A stretch of DNA of 64,000 nucleotides from Paramecium sonneborni (Eukaryota > Ciliophora > Oligohymenophorea > Peniculida > Parameciidae): contig CAJJDN010000148.1 in assembly GCA_905182985.1 (NCBI GenBank), positions 124,001 through 188,000 of the forward strand. The letters are read 5' to 3'. Positions 1 to 12,703 of this stretch are shown in pieces. The translations under genes and the position numbers were made by a program. Each line of letters starts with the position of its first letter. The stretch's first letter is position 1. The notes beneath the pieces are model-generated. The model saw only the letters and a list, made by a program, of their open reading frames with translations. It was not told the DNA's origin and did not search any database.

Positions 1-873
1 CATTTTTAACTCATAAAAACCAATTTTCAAAATATATTCTCATATCTCTTTCTAATCTTTTTTGGATATTACTCTTTCATCATACTAATCATCTAATTTC
101 TGATTATTCTCGGAATATTTTTTTGCACTTGAATTATTTAATAACCTAAATATTTCGAATAAACTATATAAACTAATAAGCCTATAACATTAATCTTACA
201 AATATTTTAAATTTTCTTTAAGAATTTTATTATAATTATTTATTGTTATTTCTTAAAAGACTATATTTTTTATGCCTTTTCAATTTCGTTAATAAAAACA
301 AAATTAATTTTAGATTATCAATTTTTTGTTTAACTTTTTAAATACTTTTTTTCCCTTTATTGATGACAATATCTACTTATTTATCCTATACTTTTGTCAA
401 ACTATTTTCCTTTTTAAATTGACAGTATAAAAATATTTAACACCTATAGATTTGTTAAATATGTAAAAAATACTATTAAGTGATACAATATTAATTTTTA
501 GTAGATTATCATTTTATTTCATTAAAGTGCCTTAAAAGACTAATTTTATTATCTGTTTTCATTGAAATTTCATTTAATGAAAAATAAATTTGTATATTAC
601 TTTTATTTTTCAAATATCTTTTATAGTTTTTTATCAATTATATAAATTTTGGAGAAAACACATAAGATTTGTATATTCACAAAAAACCTAATATTGTTTT
701 GAGATTGCAAAATCATTAAATTTTATTGAATATAAATATTTATTGATTCTAAAAATATAAATTGTATTTTATAATCAATAACGTGATTCAAAATCTATAA
801 TAAAGTTTAATTATTAATAATTTGTAAATTATATAGGATTTTATTTTTAATGCAAAAAAAGGAAATATGATTA
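1..873. other. AT-rich stretch without a supported gene
   Basis: Very AT-rich with many homopolymer runs. No frame on either strand gave protein-like sequence under the ciliate code. It lies downstream of the minus-strand gene ending at 874. It could hold the 3' part of a neighbouring gene outside the window, but I see no support. Confidence 0.5.
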
Positions 874-2523
874 TCATCTCTATTATTAATTGATATTTCT
901 TTTTTTTTTCTTAATTTCTTCTAGAATTTTTTAGTTTTACTTTTATTTATTATAATAATATCCAATCATGTATAATAATAGAACAATTATTAAAATAATG
1001 AAAATTCCAAAGTAAAAATATTACTGTTATCTTTCAGCTGATAATAGAGGCTTTTTGATTTCAAAATTATAATTGAAATTTGTTTAACAGTATTGTAAAT
1101 TATCTTCTTTATTTGTTTTTTTTTCACAATCTGTACTTTTCAGAGTCATCTAAAATCTATACAAATAGCATTTACCTAAGTTTTATATAAACCTGATTAG
1201 GCATCATTGCTATTACAAACAATAGCTGTAGAAAAGTATTCATATGTAAAAAAATAAAATCCATGAGGAGATATAGCAAAAAGAGTATCGTTATTTTCTC
1301 CGTATTTTTCTACTCCCAACAAATTCCCAAGAAAAAAATAATTTTCTCTAAAAATTAATATAGATTATACAATTAATGATTTTATCTATCTAAATATTAA
1401 TCTGCCATTTTAGTTAATAAAATCTTGTGATCATGTTATCCTATAACTATAACAAGATTATCATCAATTATATTTGCTTTTTGTAATCTGCTTTTAGTAT
1501 AATACTTTCTGATTTCTAACCATTCATAATCTGTTATATAATATTCTATAACTTAAGAACTTGATTTAAAGTTTTAAATAACAATCATAGTATTTCCTGA
1601 AACTGAAAAAGAATGACAATCTGATAGATTAATGATACCAAATTGTTCATTTTTTGTATATGTACCATTAAAAAAGATATTAAATTATGAGACTCCATTT
1701 TTAGCATCTAAAATATATAGTTTATCTTCAAAAACTTAAATATCAATAATTGAAAAATTATCTAGAGTTTTATTATATATGTCTTTTGATGTGATAGTTT
1801 GAACTAATAAAATTTCGTTATGTAATATTTAATAAATAAGTAATCCTTCTTCTTCTTATGCACAATAAAGCCAGCCATTACTAGCTACAAATTTAAATTG
1901 TTTTTATGGAGCTCTCCATTAAGATTTAGAAATAAAAGTAGTATTTAATTACTCTTTGTAAAATTAAAATTTTATTATTTCATGAGATTTTAAAAAAGCA
2001 AAAAAAAATCTAGATTTTTCATCATAAATTAATGTTGCAATTTCTTAATTTTTAGTAATTGGAGGTAAGGTATAATTTTTTAATTGAATTTTATTTGAGT
2101 CTTAAAATTCAATCAAATAGACTTTTCCTAAAGTAGACAACAAGCAAATTCCTTCTGGACTTTTAGCTTATGAAATCAATTTTTCATTATATCCTATATA
2201 TAAATCATCTTCTGAAAGATCATCTAAGTTCTTTTTAGCTTATTCAGCTATTAATGGTATCAATCCTTCTGGAGATGATATTATTGAAATTCCTTAATAA
2301 AAAGGTTTACAAAATGCATTTGATTAATCATTTCCTGCAAAATTAATTGATCTAATCATATTAATTATGAAACTTACAATATTTTGCCATAATCTTCAAA
2401 TTACTAAAAAAATGTTTGCTATTGAGCATTCATCAAAACACTTTATTCATAAACTTCATTATCAATAAATAAGGAAGTATTGAGTCCAAAAGCTGTAGTT
2501 ATAGAAATAAATAAGATAAACAT
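874..2523 (-). CDS. Signal-peptide type I membrane protein, unknown function
   Basis: Seen: starts MFILFISITTAFG, a typical short signal peptide, chosen because it is the first ATG before a hydrophobic run. A long luminal region of short beta-rich segments follows. A single strong TM helix lies at about 948-1020 (FGIFIILIIVLLLYMIGYYY), then a short basic Lys/Gln tail ending at TGA. Mini-introns fit near the start (26 nt after the GKIL residues), at 23 nt before ENYFFLG, and at 26 nt before the Cys-containing stretch preceding the TM helix. The luminal part has the repetitive strand pattern of a propeller, but I recognise no family. It lies 71 bp downstream of the large sensor gene on the same strand. 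Inference: secreted-side ligand or adhesion protein. Function unknown. Confidence 0.65.
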
Positions 2524-2594
2524 TAATTTTAGAATTAATTTAAATTAATTAAGTTTTTAAGTATAATAATACATAAAAAGAAAATTTTGTTCAT

Positions 2595-5500
2595 TCATTT
2601 TAAAAGTTTCAACAAAGATATTGTATAAATATCAAGCATAATTTCGATTGGTAAAAGAGTGATTAACAATCTGATATAAATCAATCTTAGATTAACTTTC
2701 ACAACTATGAAAACTGAAGAAAATAAAAAAAATATAGTAAAAATTATTCCAACTACAATTTAATAAATGTTGTATTAGTCTTGTTAATTTTCAATCATAG
2801 TAATCAAAGATTGTTACATTTTTGCAACAAAGGCTTCAAAACCTAAATAAGTGTCAAGATAATGTTATATAATTATGTTGTTAAAATCCTATGTGTTTAT
2901 TTATTTACTTAATAATTCTAAGTCATTAACTGTATTTCCTGTTAGAATTTCAGTTTCAAAATACTAATTAAGAAAATTATCCATTTTATTAACCATGCCA
3001 GAGATTCCCTTACTGAGATATTCAGAATTATTATCTTTATTTGAAAATGCTCCATATTTATTTTAAAAATCAACCTTACTTAAATCTTTATTACAAAAAG
3101 GGATGTCAGATTAAAAAAATAAACAAAAGTCTCCATTATATAAACCTAATATAAATGTTTCATCTTCTCCATTCATAGCATCAGATTAGATAATATTATT
3201 ATAAATATCATTGAAATCACTATGATCAAAACTATATGTACATAAAAGAAGTGGTATAGTATTCAAATGTGCTTAATAATGGTTAATAGTCATACTAATT
3301 GATGGAATCATTTCTCTCATAAAATCATAAATCTATTATTCTGATTTTATTAATAAGGAAATTACTATAGTATTTTCATAATGAATATAAAAGTCTATAT
3401 AATCCATAGCTAAATCTTAAGTAGGTGCTAATCTAAATGTTTAATCCTTAAATAAAAGATAACAACCTATGAAATAAAAAATTATCATAACTGCTAAAAA
3501 TAATACTAAAATTATTTTGAAGATAAATTTGATTGAAGTTTTTGTTATTCTAGAATTTAAAGGAATAGTAGATTATGTAGATTTTTTATTTTTATTTTTA
3601 TCTTTATCTCTATCTTCTGCTTCATTTGGAATATTTTATATAAAAATGGATTTTCGAGATTTCTTTTTGGATATCGACTTCAAATTCATTATCTTTTTTG
3701 ATTAATCAGTATAACAAAGTTTATAACAATTTTTTTATTTATAACCAAATTATCCATAAAGTTATTTTAAAACTATTATAATTAATTTGAATTTATTAAT
3801 TTGAGTTTCTGCTGCCTTTTCATTAAGCCGATTAGATAACATCAAAATACTTTAACAATAAATTTCTATTTTTCTCCAAAAATATAATTAAGATAAAATA
3901 ATAATACCAATAACAATTACTTAAATTAAAATTGAATTAAAAAATGTTGAAATTTTTCCATCTTATTAAATCTTATAATATGAACTTAATGAAGAAACCA
4001 CTTTTTCATTATTACTAATAATATTTCCAAAATTAATTCTATATTTTAAAAGATTAGTTAAATATCTTTATTGATTATCACTATGCATTAATCCAAAACC
4101 TACTTATTCAAGATAATAAAGATAGCCAGTAAAGTCTGTATTTTCTATAGATAGGTTTTCATCTAAATTAACAATTTAAATTTCATCTAAATATTGATTT
4201 TCTTCTAAGTCAATAAAACTTCCATACATTTCTGTAAGATTTAAAAATGTGCTTTGCATACTAATTCTTTAATTTTAGAGTTGATAATTAATAAATTAAC
4301 TAGTATTTAATATATTAATATTTTTCATTTAAATAATCCAAGAATAAGTGAATATATTTAAGAGATATTTGTTAAAATGAATAGGAAGATTGATATCAGT
4401 TATAAAAGTAATTACTTAATGATTGAAAATAGTTACTTAAGCCAAATTGATGGACATAAATATAATAAATAGTAACAGTAGAATAAATTTTAAGATTGAA
4501 ATAATTGTTAGACTAGAGATTAGAGAAGTCTAAGTTTTAAATTTATTAACAATTTCAATAGCAGTTTATCCAGATGAACCAGATTTACTACTAGATTAAG
4601 ATTTAAGTACTGGTCCTTAATTAGATTTTAATTCATCATTTCTTTTTATAATCTAGTTAAAATCATTACTAATTATTTCTTCATGAACACTTTCAGAGTC
4701 TCCTTTAATTATTGTACCAATTTAATTAGATCTTTTTTAGCTCACATAACTTAATATCTGATTAGATCCAGAATTTTAATTAAGAAAACTTTATTGTTAT
4801 AGATAAGATCCCATTGGATTAATTATTGAAGAATCCATCTACTATTCAACTTACTTTCTATATGAAAATATTTAACTTGGTCTTCTCATAAGATTTCTGG
4901 CATTTGTATTCCGTAATTAACTTTATTATGTCTTCATTTGTTTCTTTTCATCTTCTTATAGATTACCTCTATCAACAAAGTCAGAACAATCTAAAATAAA
5001 ATATTATTATTTGAATCTCTTTTTACCTATATCAACTATTTGAATTTTAGCTGTACATAAATACATGGTTTTTTACAATTCCTAAACATAGTAATAGTAT
5101 TACATCAATAGCATTAAAAAATTCTATCATTTATTATTCTTTCTATTATGTTAAACCTGATATGCCTCCTCTTCTTTATTATTTTTTATCACTATTAACC
5201 TGTCTATTAGTATCTAAAATTTAATATTCATCTTATTAAGAATTTTAAATCGACTTAATATCTGTAATCAATCTTTAACTAATTCCATTTCTAGGACTAT
5301 TCATCATTGAATTTAAATATTCAAATTAAATTTATGTTTTTGTTTATTCAAAACATCTTTATGATTAAGCTTAATATGTTAAAAATATTGATTCATGAAT
5401 CTTTGATAATTAAACCAAATCCTAGTATACATATATAATAACTGATTTTTATAACATTCCTCCATCTTAAATATTCTTATTTTATAACATATCATTTATA

Positions 5501-7803
5501 TACATATGTATATGAGGAACAAACATATATATATAAAATAAATCAATATTTTATATAAAGAATTCTAAATTATCTTATGGTATTAAAAATTTACTCATCT
5601 CTTACGTAATACCAATACATTTACCAAATTCATCAAATAACAGATAATTACGAAATTCCTTTATTTTTGTTAAACTACCAATAACAGTAAAATCATCAAA
5701 AATATAATAGTTGTTATATATATTAATATATTATGGTATTATAAATCCATTTTTACTTTTTGCAAATGTTCTAACATCTTTAAACACTAAATCAGTCTTT
5801 GCTTCTTTTATATAAGATTGTAAAAAACCATCATGTTAATCCCCAAAGTGTTAAGGCATCAAATCTCCAATAGTATTAATCTAATTAAATTCAATCAAAG
5901 GAAAACCAAAATAGTTTGCTAATTGACTTTTATTTATATTTAAGATTTTTCCTAATTATCTTACCATGCTTACTATTACTAAAACAGTATTGTCTTACAA
6001 AATATTTGCTCTTGATGAAGTATTCAATTAAAACATTGTTTCAGTTTTCATTATATCTGATATTTTCTATTCACAATAAAAAGAATGATAGTAATCATTC
6101 ATAACAAAACTGTAAAACATAGAACATATCTTTAAAGTTAATATGTTTTCACAATTTTTTATAAATTCTTCTTTTACAACATTAATTTATTATTCTCTTA
6201 AGTATAAAATACAATCTACTATTTTTTTACTTAAAGGAAGTGCAAAAGCTTAAAAATCATAAATTGTTTAGCAACCTTAAATCTAAAATTCCCAAATTCG
6301 TATTTTATATTAAATTATTTCCAATATTGCTTTTTAAAAATTCTCTTCTAACTAACAAAATTTGTAAAGTTCATGAGTAGAAATTCTTTTTTCATTATTA
6401 TTATTTTCATTTTTTATTGATTATAACTTTTCATTTTGATATATCTTTTAAACAGCTTATACTCTCTTTTAAAAATGTAAGTTAATTCTTCTTTTTATAA
6501 AATTAAAATAATAAGATTTCTTATAACTAATATTTTATTCAAATCTTTTAAAAGCAACATAAGCAACAAGTGGTTTTTTTTTTATAACTGCTAAAAAAGA
6601 AACAAATAATAATTATATTTATTCTGCTTCATTTTTTTATTCATTAATTAACTCAAGAAAGATTTAGCTTATTAAATACAAACCTAATTTATAATAATCA
6701 ACCATCTTAGTACTTTTATTATTAAGAAGAGCCTTTTTTTTAAATTTTGTAAATTAATCATCATTGATTATTTGATACATTAATAAATGCTGTATAGTTA
6801 TCGAATTGGAATTGATGTTGCAAATACAATTATGCATTTCATAAATTAGATTAAGATATCTATTAATTCTAATGAAATTATATTTATATAGAAACTAAAA
6901 TAGATGGTTGCCTAAAATTAATCCAAGACTTAAGATAAACAAAATATAAATTGCTATTTGATCTTCAGGAAAAATTTAATTTTCAGATGAAACATTAATG
7001 GTGATTAAAATAGCTAATGATTCTAAAGTAAATGAGACTTGAAAATCGAGCATATTTTTATGAGGAACATCTGATTGATAGTACAAATGATTTAAAATTT
7101 TAATGATAAATATCATATGTAAAATAAATAAACCAATAAGATTGTATGAATTTGATTGTTATTCTAAAGTTAATACAATAGCAATTAAATTTAATAATAT
7201 TAATGAACTTCGCAATTTAGTAAATTTTTATTACATCGGATGGTAAGGTAGAAATGAGTAAATTCTTAAAAAATATTCACAAATAAAAACATAGAAGCAA
7301 TATAAAATAAGTGCACAGATATTGATTATTAATTGATTTATTTCATTTTTTTGATTAGCATCAATAATCTGTTAGATATAAAACTTATAACATGGTATTT
7401 AAAGGGTTTAAATAGTGAAAAATATAATTGAGCAAAAAAGAGTTGTCCTTTCTTCTAAATATTTAACCTTCTATTTATTTGAATCCACTTCTAAACTGAA
7501 AAAGGATAAATAAAATAATACACCCAAAAGTATTATTAGACTGAAAATTGTAAAAGGATAGTAAATGAAATTATTTTGAAATTCAAAGAAGGGTGTAATA
7601 GTGAAATATGATGATGCCTTTGATATAAAGATTAAATAGCCATCACTATAATTCCAATATTGCCATCCATGTTAAGGTAATAATAGGGATAAATATTAAA
7701 TGTATGGTACAATAGCAAAAAGCTTAGCAATTGCATCTTCTCCAGAATTCCTGTGTTGTGAATGAGCAATTATTGTTAAGTTATCAATCAATGTTATTCG
7801 CAT
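2595..7803 (-). CDS. Large multi-TM protein with PAS-like domain and two C-terminal sensor-like membrane modules
   Basis: Seen in order: start MRITLIDNLTIIAHSQ; several hydrophobic helices (7.7-6.8 kb); a cytoplasmic helical region (6.8-6.0 kb); a PAS-type block (about 5.9-5.55 kb) containing GDLMPQHFGDQHDGFL and FAKSKNGFIIPQ; a Ser/Asn/Gln-rich linker; then two successive modules. Each module opens with a TM helix after a F/K-rich lead (NKFKTQTSL and TSIKFIFKI), carries an extracytoplasmic segment of about 200 residues, and closes with a second TM helix. Known: ciliates have a large family with N-terminal TMs, this PAS core (LMPQ.....HD.F) and a membrane-anchored tail. Inference: a transmembrane sensor, perhaps linked to cyclic-nucleotide or ion signalling. 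Exon borders are not all resolved, and the region 5.3-5.5 kb is the least certain. Confidence 0.6.
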
Positions 7804-8171
7804 TAATTATATTCCTTATAAAACTAAATTAATCAAGATTATTTTAAACAATAATTTTACCATTCATACTTAGGAGATATAGAAACACAAATCATTAATT
7901 ACTTGTGATCTTACAGAAAACTTAAAACATATAAAAATGCATAGACAAAAAAGATTATAAAGAAATTTATAAAGTTATACAACAAAAGAATATATTTAAA
8001 TTTAATTGCATATTTGTTTTTTTTAAACTTATATAAGATAGTACAATATTGTTTGAATTTTAAACCAAACTTTTAATTAGTAAAATGGTATCTATACTAA
8101 ATTATGAGAAATGTATAATTATAAGATTTGATAAATATAATGCATTGCTTAAATATAATATTTATTTAATA
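7804..8171. other. Divergent intergenic region
   Basis: Lies between the minus-strand sensor gene and the plus-strand Mei2-like gene, whose starts face away from each other. It is AT-rich and I see no coding frame. It must contain both promoters, but no motif can be named with confidence. Confidence 0.5.
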
Positions 8172-9116
8172 ATGAAACCTATAGTATTTAGGATAGACCC
8201 AAATGTCTTTTCTCAATTCGTTAAACCAACAGGACAAAAGAAAGAGGTGGTTTCCTAAATGAATTAAGTTTAAGATTGTTTAAAAGTAATGTTAAATTCA
8301 TATTATGTAGTAATTAAATATTGATGATGATGAAGATGTAGATTAATTTACAAATTAACAACCTTCATAACCAATAATAAAAAATAGATCAAGAACACTT
8401 TATTCAAATGGATCAACTCTACCTGAAACTTTATCTAAACACTCAAATTAATAGATTCAGGAGATGAATCTATCAATGAGTGGATCTTCTTTGGGTTGGG
8501 ATGAAGTATTTAGTTCAACTATGCCTACTTCATTTTAAATGTTTCAATTTAAAAATAAAAGACGCTATGAACCTTAATAGCAAACAACTTAATTCTAAAT
8601 TCAATTACAGAATGTAAATAAATTAATGTAATTATGGCAAGATACCAAAAGACAATCGTACAACCTTAATGATCAAGAATATACCAAATAAATATTCTTA
8701 ACCTCTTCTTCTTGAAGAAATAGATTGCAATCATAAGAATACCTACAACTTTTTTTATTTACCTATTGATTTTACAGTATTATTTTTAATTAATGAAAAT
8801 AATAGAACAAATGTAATGTAGGGTATGCATTTATCAATTTTTATGATCCTAAAGATATTCCAAAATTTTATTTAGAATTCCATAATAAAAAGTGGAGTAA
8901 ATTTAATTCAGAAAAAGTATCTATATTTCTATTTCATTTTCAAGATTTGTTAAATCACTTATGCTAGAATTTAAGGAGTTGAAGAACTATAAGGACATTT
9001 TCAATATTCTACAATAATGCAAGAAAAAGTATATATATTAAAAAATATATTATTAGGATAGAAGATTAAAACCCATTTTTAAATAAAGTTCAGAGTAGAA
9101 GCTAAAAAGAAAATGA
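8172..9116 (+). CDS. Mei2-like RNA-binding protein (C-terminal RRM)
   Basis: Seen: five mini-introns (25, 28, 29, 28 and 28 nt) leave exactly 807 coding nt, 268 residues. The C-terminal half is a textbook Mei2 third RRM: RTTLMIKNIPNKYSQPLLLE, YNFFYLPIDF, NVGYAFINFYDPKDI, KKWSKFNSEK and YARIQGVEELQGHF, ending in a short Gln/Lys tail. The N-terminal half is Gln/Ser-rich without domains, so the two N-terminal RRMs of plant and yeast Mei2 are absent. Known: Mei2-type RRMs bind RNA and in fission yeast drive meiotic entry. Inference: a cytoplasmic or nuclear RNA-binding regulator, possibly conjugation-linked. The family call is firm; the biological role is not. Confidence 0.9.
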
Positions 9117-9460
9117 TAAAATTTGTTTCAATTAGTTATTAATGGTTTAAATCTCTTATTCTGCTTAAAATTAATTATATAAAAGCATTTATTTATATAT
9201 TTATGTTCTAAATAATATTTAATAAAAATATTGATTGAATTAATAAATTTAATATGAGTTAAATTTTTATTAAATATTAATAATTGTTTAATTAAAAAAA
9301 AAAGAAAAAGATAATGTAAAATATAATGTCAAAAATAGTACGTATTATTGTTTGTAAAAAAGAATGAATGAATTCTAAAATTTTAAAATTATCAAAGTTT
9401 GAGTATATAAGTTTTCTGAAGAATTAGAGAGAATTTTGAAATAATAATAATTGCTCGAAA
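9117..9460. other. Intergenic, no gene seen
   Basis: AT-rich spacer between two plus-strand genes. No protein-like frame was found on either strand. Confidence 0.5.
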
Positions 9461-10456
9461 ATGCAAAGTCTATTGATTTGTGGATTAATATCATTAGTGA
9501 AATGTTGGTGGGATTTAGGACACATGATGACAGCCTAGATAGCTAAAAACTAATTAAGAAATGATAGACCAGATGTTTTAGCATGGGCAGATTCATTAGT
9601 ATAAGATTTGAATAATTTGACTGATGGAAGAACAAATAGTTTTGTTGAAGCAGCAGTATGGTTAGATGACATAAAGGAAACAGGAACTTCTTTTCTTAAT
9701 GATTGGCATTATACAGATAAACCAATTAATCCTGATGGGTATAAAGTATATCTATTATATTATAGACTCTTAATTAAAATTGAAGATTAAGGTAGGAATA
9801 TAAATTCTATATATGCTATAAACTAAGCTACAGCTGTTTTAACTAATAGTAAGACTGCGAAGTATCGTCATACTATGTTTAAGGCTTAGATGTTAAGAGT
9901 CTTATTACATGTGATAGGAGATATGCATTAACCATTACATGACACTACATTTTGGAATGATACATATCCTAATGGAGATGCTGGAGGTAACTTTATGAAG
10001 ATCCAAGTAATTATTTCTATTTAAGATTTAGTTGAAAAATGGAAGTTTTGTTAATTTCCATTCATATTGGGATGCTGTAGCTTTTACTATGGTTTCTAAT
10101 ACTACATTTATGTCAAGACCTCTATCTTAATCTGATCATTAAAATCTTGATAAATAGTCAAATGACATAATTAATAAATTCCCGATTAATAAATATTAGA
10201 AATATGACATGACGTATTTGACGTATTATATTTTAGTAATCCAACTGTATGGTCATTACTTGGATTTAGATAGGCTTAACAATTTGTTTATCCTATGCTC
10301 TAGAAATCCAATACATTCAATAGTGATTATGAGATATAGGCTATTGAATTTTGTTAAGAAAATCTTGCTATTGGTGGATATAGATTGGCAGCTAAATTAA
10401 TTGAAATTTATGATACTATATTGCAAAATGAAATTAGACTATCATAAGTTTAATGA
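9461..10456 (+). CDS. Secreted S1/P1-type nuclease
   Basis: Seen: signal peptide MQSLLICGLISLVKC followed directly by WWDLGHMMTAQIA. The S1/P1 family needs a Trp at the mature N-terminus plus an early His as zinc ligands. Further ligands and motifs: VWLDDIK, NDWHYTD, LLHVIGDMHQPLHD, NGDAGGN. Introns of 25 nt (after FMKIQ) and 23 nt (within YDMTNPT) leave 948 nt, 315 residues, about the usual family length. Known: three-zinc phosphodiesterases that cleave single-stranded DNA/RNA and release 3'-phosphates from nucleotides. Inference: secreted, or active in food vacuoles or lysosomes for nucleic-acid salvage. It ends TGA after LSQVQ. Confidence 0.92.
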
Positions 10457-10589
10457 ATTTCAGTTTATTTATATCATTTATATCATTTTCATTATTGAAT
10501 TGTTGGTTTTATATAAAAATTGTCACAGTTAATATTAGAAATTAAATTAAAAATTAAATTTAATTAAATTAATATTAATTTATATATTA

Positions 10590-11690
<1,101 letters not shown>

Positions 11691-11778
11691 TTTTTATTAA
11701 TTTTATTTTACAAATTTTTGATTTCATAATTAATTATCTTTTTCAATTATTCTCACCCCTATTAATCCTTATATATAA

Positions 11779-11979
11779 TCATTACTAAATCTTTAATAAG
11801 CAACAATAATCTTATTTTAGATGTAATACTTCATATATTTATTTATTTGTTTCTAGAGTAGTATCTATTAAACCATTAAAAATTCTGTATGGCATGAGTT
11901 CTTGAATATCAGACTATTGGGGAGAACTAAAAGATTATGGATTTAATTCATAAAATGATATCATATTAATCAATCTCAT
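11779..11979 (-). CDS. Small hypothetical protein, 66 residues
   Basis: An intron-free frame from ATG to TGA starting MRLINMISFYELNPQSF. The composition is balanced (Ser/Pro/Gln, Glu, Leu) and looks protein-like, with a predicted amphipathic stretch LMPYRIFNGLIDTTLETNK. No family was recognised. It sits convergent with the PP1 gene, 88 bp away, and could have an extra upstream exon. Confidence 0.4.
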
Positions 11980-12204
11980 TATTTCTGTTCATATTCATTT
12001 GGACTAAAATGTCAAAATGAGTTATTTTATTTTATATGTCACAGATAAATTGCGTGAGATAATTAAATAACTTTATATAAAACGATGAAGATTTGAAGAT
12101 ATCGAGTAATAAATTATTTAGAATCTTACATAAACACATTAATAATTGTAAGATCAATTATTGTTATTTTAGAGTGTTTTTAATTTCTAATAATATTAAT
12201 TTAA

Positions 12205-12600
12205 ATGGAATTATTGTAAGTAACTCAATAATGTGTTTCAAGAGTTGTAGGTTTATTTAAGGGATAAACTGATGATAAATCTCTAGAAGCCCATAAAAAT
12301 TTGTATGATCTTCATAAACACTATGAGGAAGCATTTTACTTGATTGAGAATAAAATACCCATTACTAAAATTCCAGTCTAAGCTAATAAAGCTATTTATT
12401 TAATTACAGAATCCAACTCAAAAGTTTGTAAAGTATATAAGGCTAATAATTATATATGTAATTGTGATAAATTCAGCGCTCGTGAATTCTAATTTTGTCC
12501 TCATATTTTAGCAGCAATGATTGCTGATGAACTTGAGATATGTACATCCCAAGTTAGAATTACTGGAGAAGAATATCTTGGGCATATTAAATCATTTTGA
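12205..12600 (+). CDS. SWS1: SWS1/ZSWIM7 SWIM-zinc-finger protein
   Basis: A single uninterrupted exon of 131 residues. Seen: a helical N-terminal half (FKGQTDDKSLEAHKNLYDLH) and the SWIM motif CNCDKFSAREFQFCPHILAA, that is CxC...CxH with the Zn ligands intact. Size, motif position near the C-terminus and the HILAA helix match ZSWIM7/Sws1. Known: Sws1 pairs with a Rad51 paralogue (Shu/SWSAP1-type complex) and promotes Rad51 filament formation in homologous recombination. Inference: DNA repair or meiosis factor. A generic SWIM protein is the alternative, but size and architecture favour Sws1. Confidence 0.8.
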
Positions 12601-12703
12601 ATCCAATCATATATACTTAATAATATATATTCATATTTTCAATTCATTCTAGTAACAATTATTATTTTCAACTCTTTTTATTACGTGTATATTAAATAAT
12701 TTA

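Noticed and set aside
9745..9765. A 20-nt intron (GTATATC...TATAG) in the S1/P1 nuclease
   Set aside because: The frame is continuous without removing it and the codon sum fits only if it is retained.
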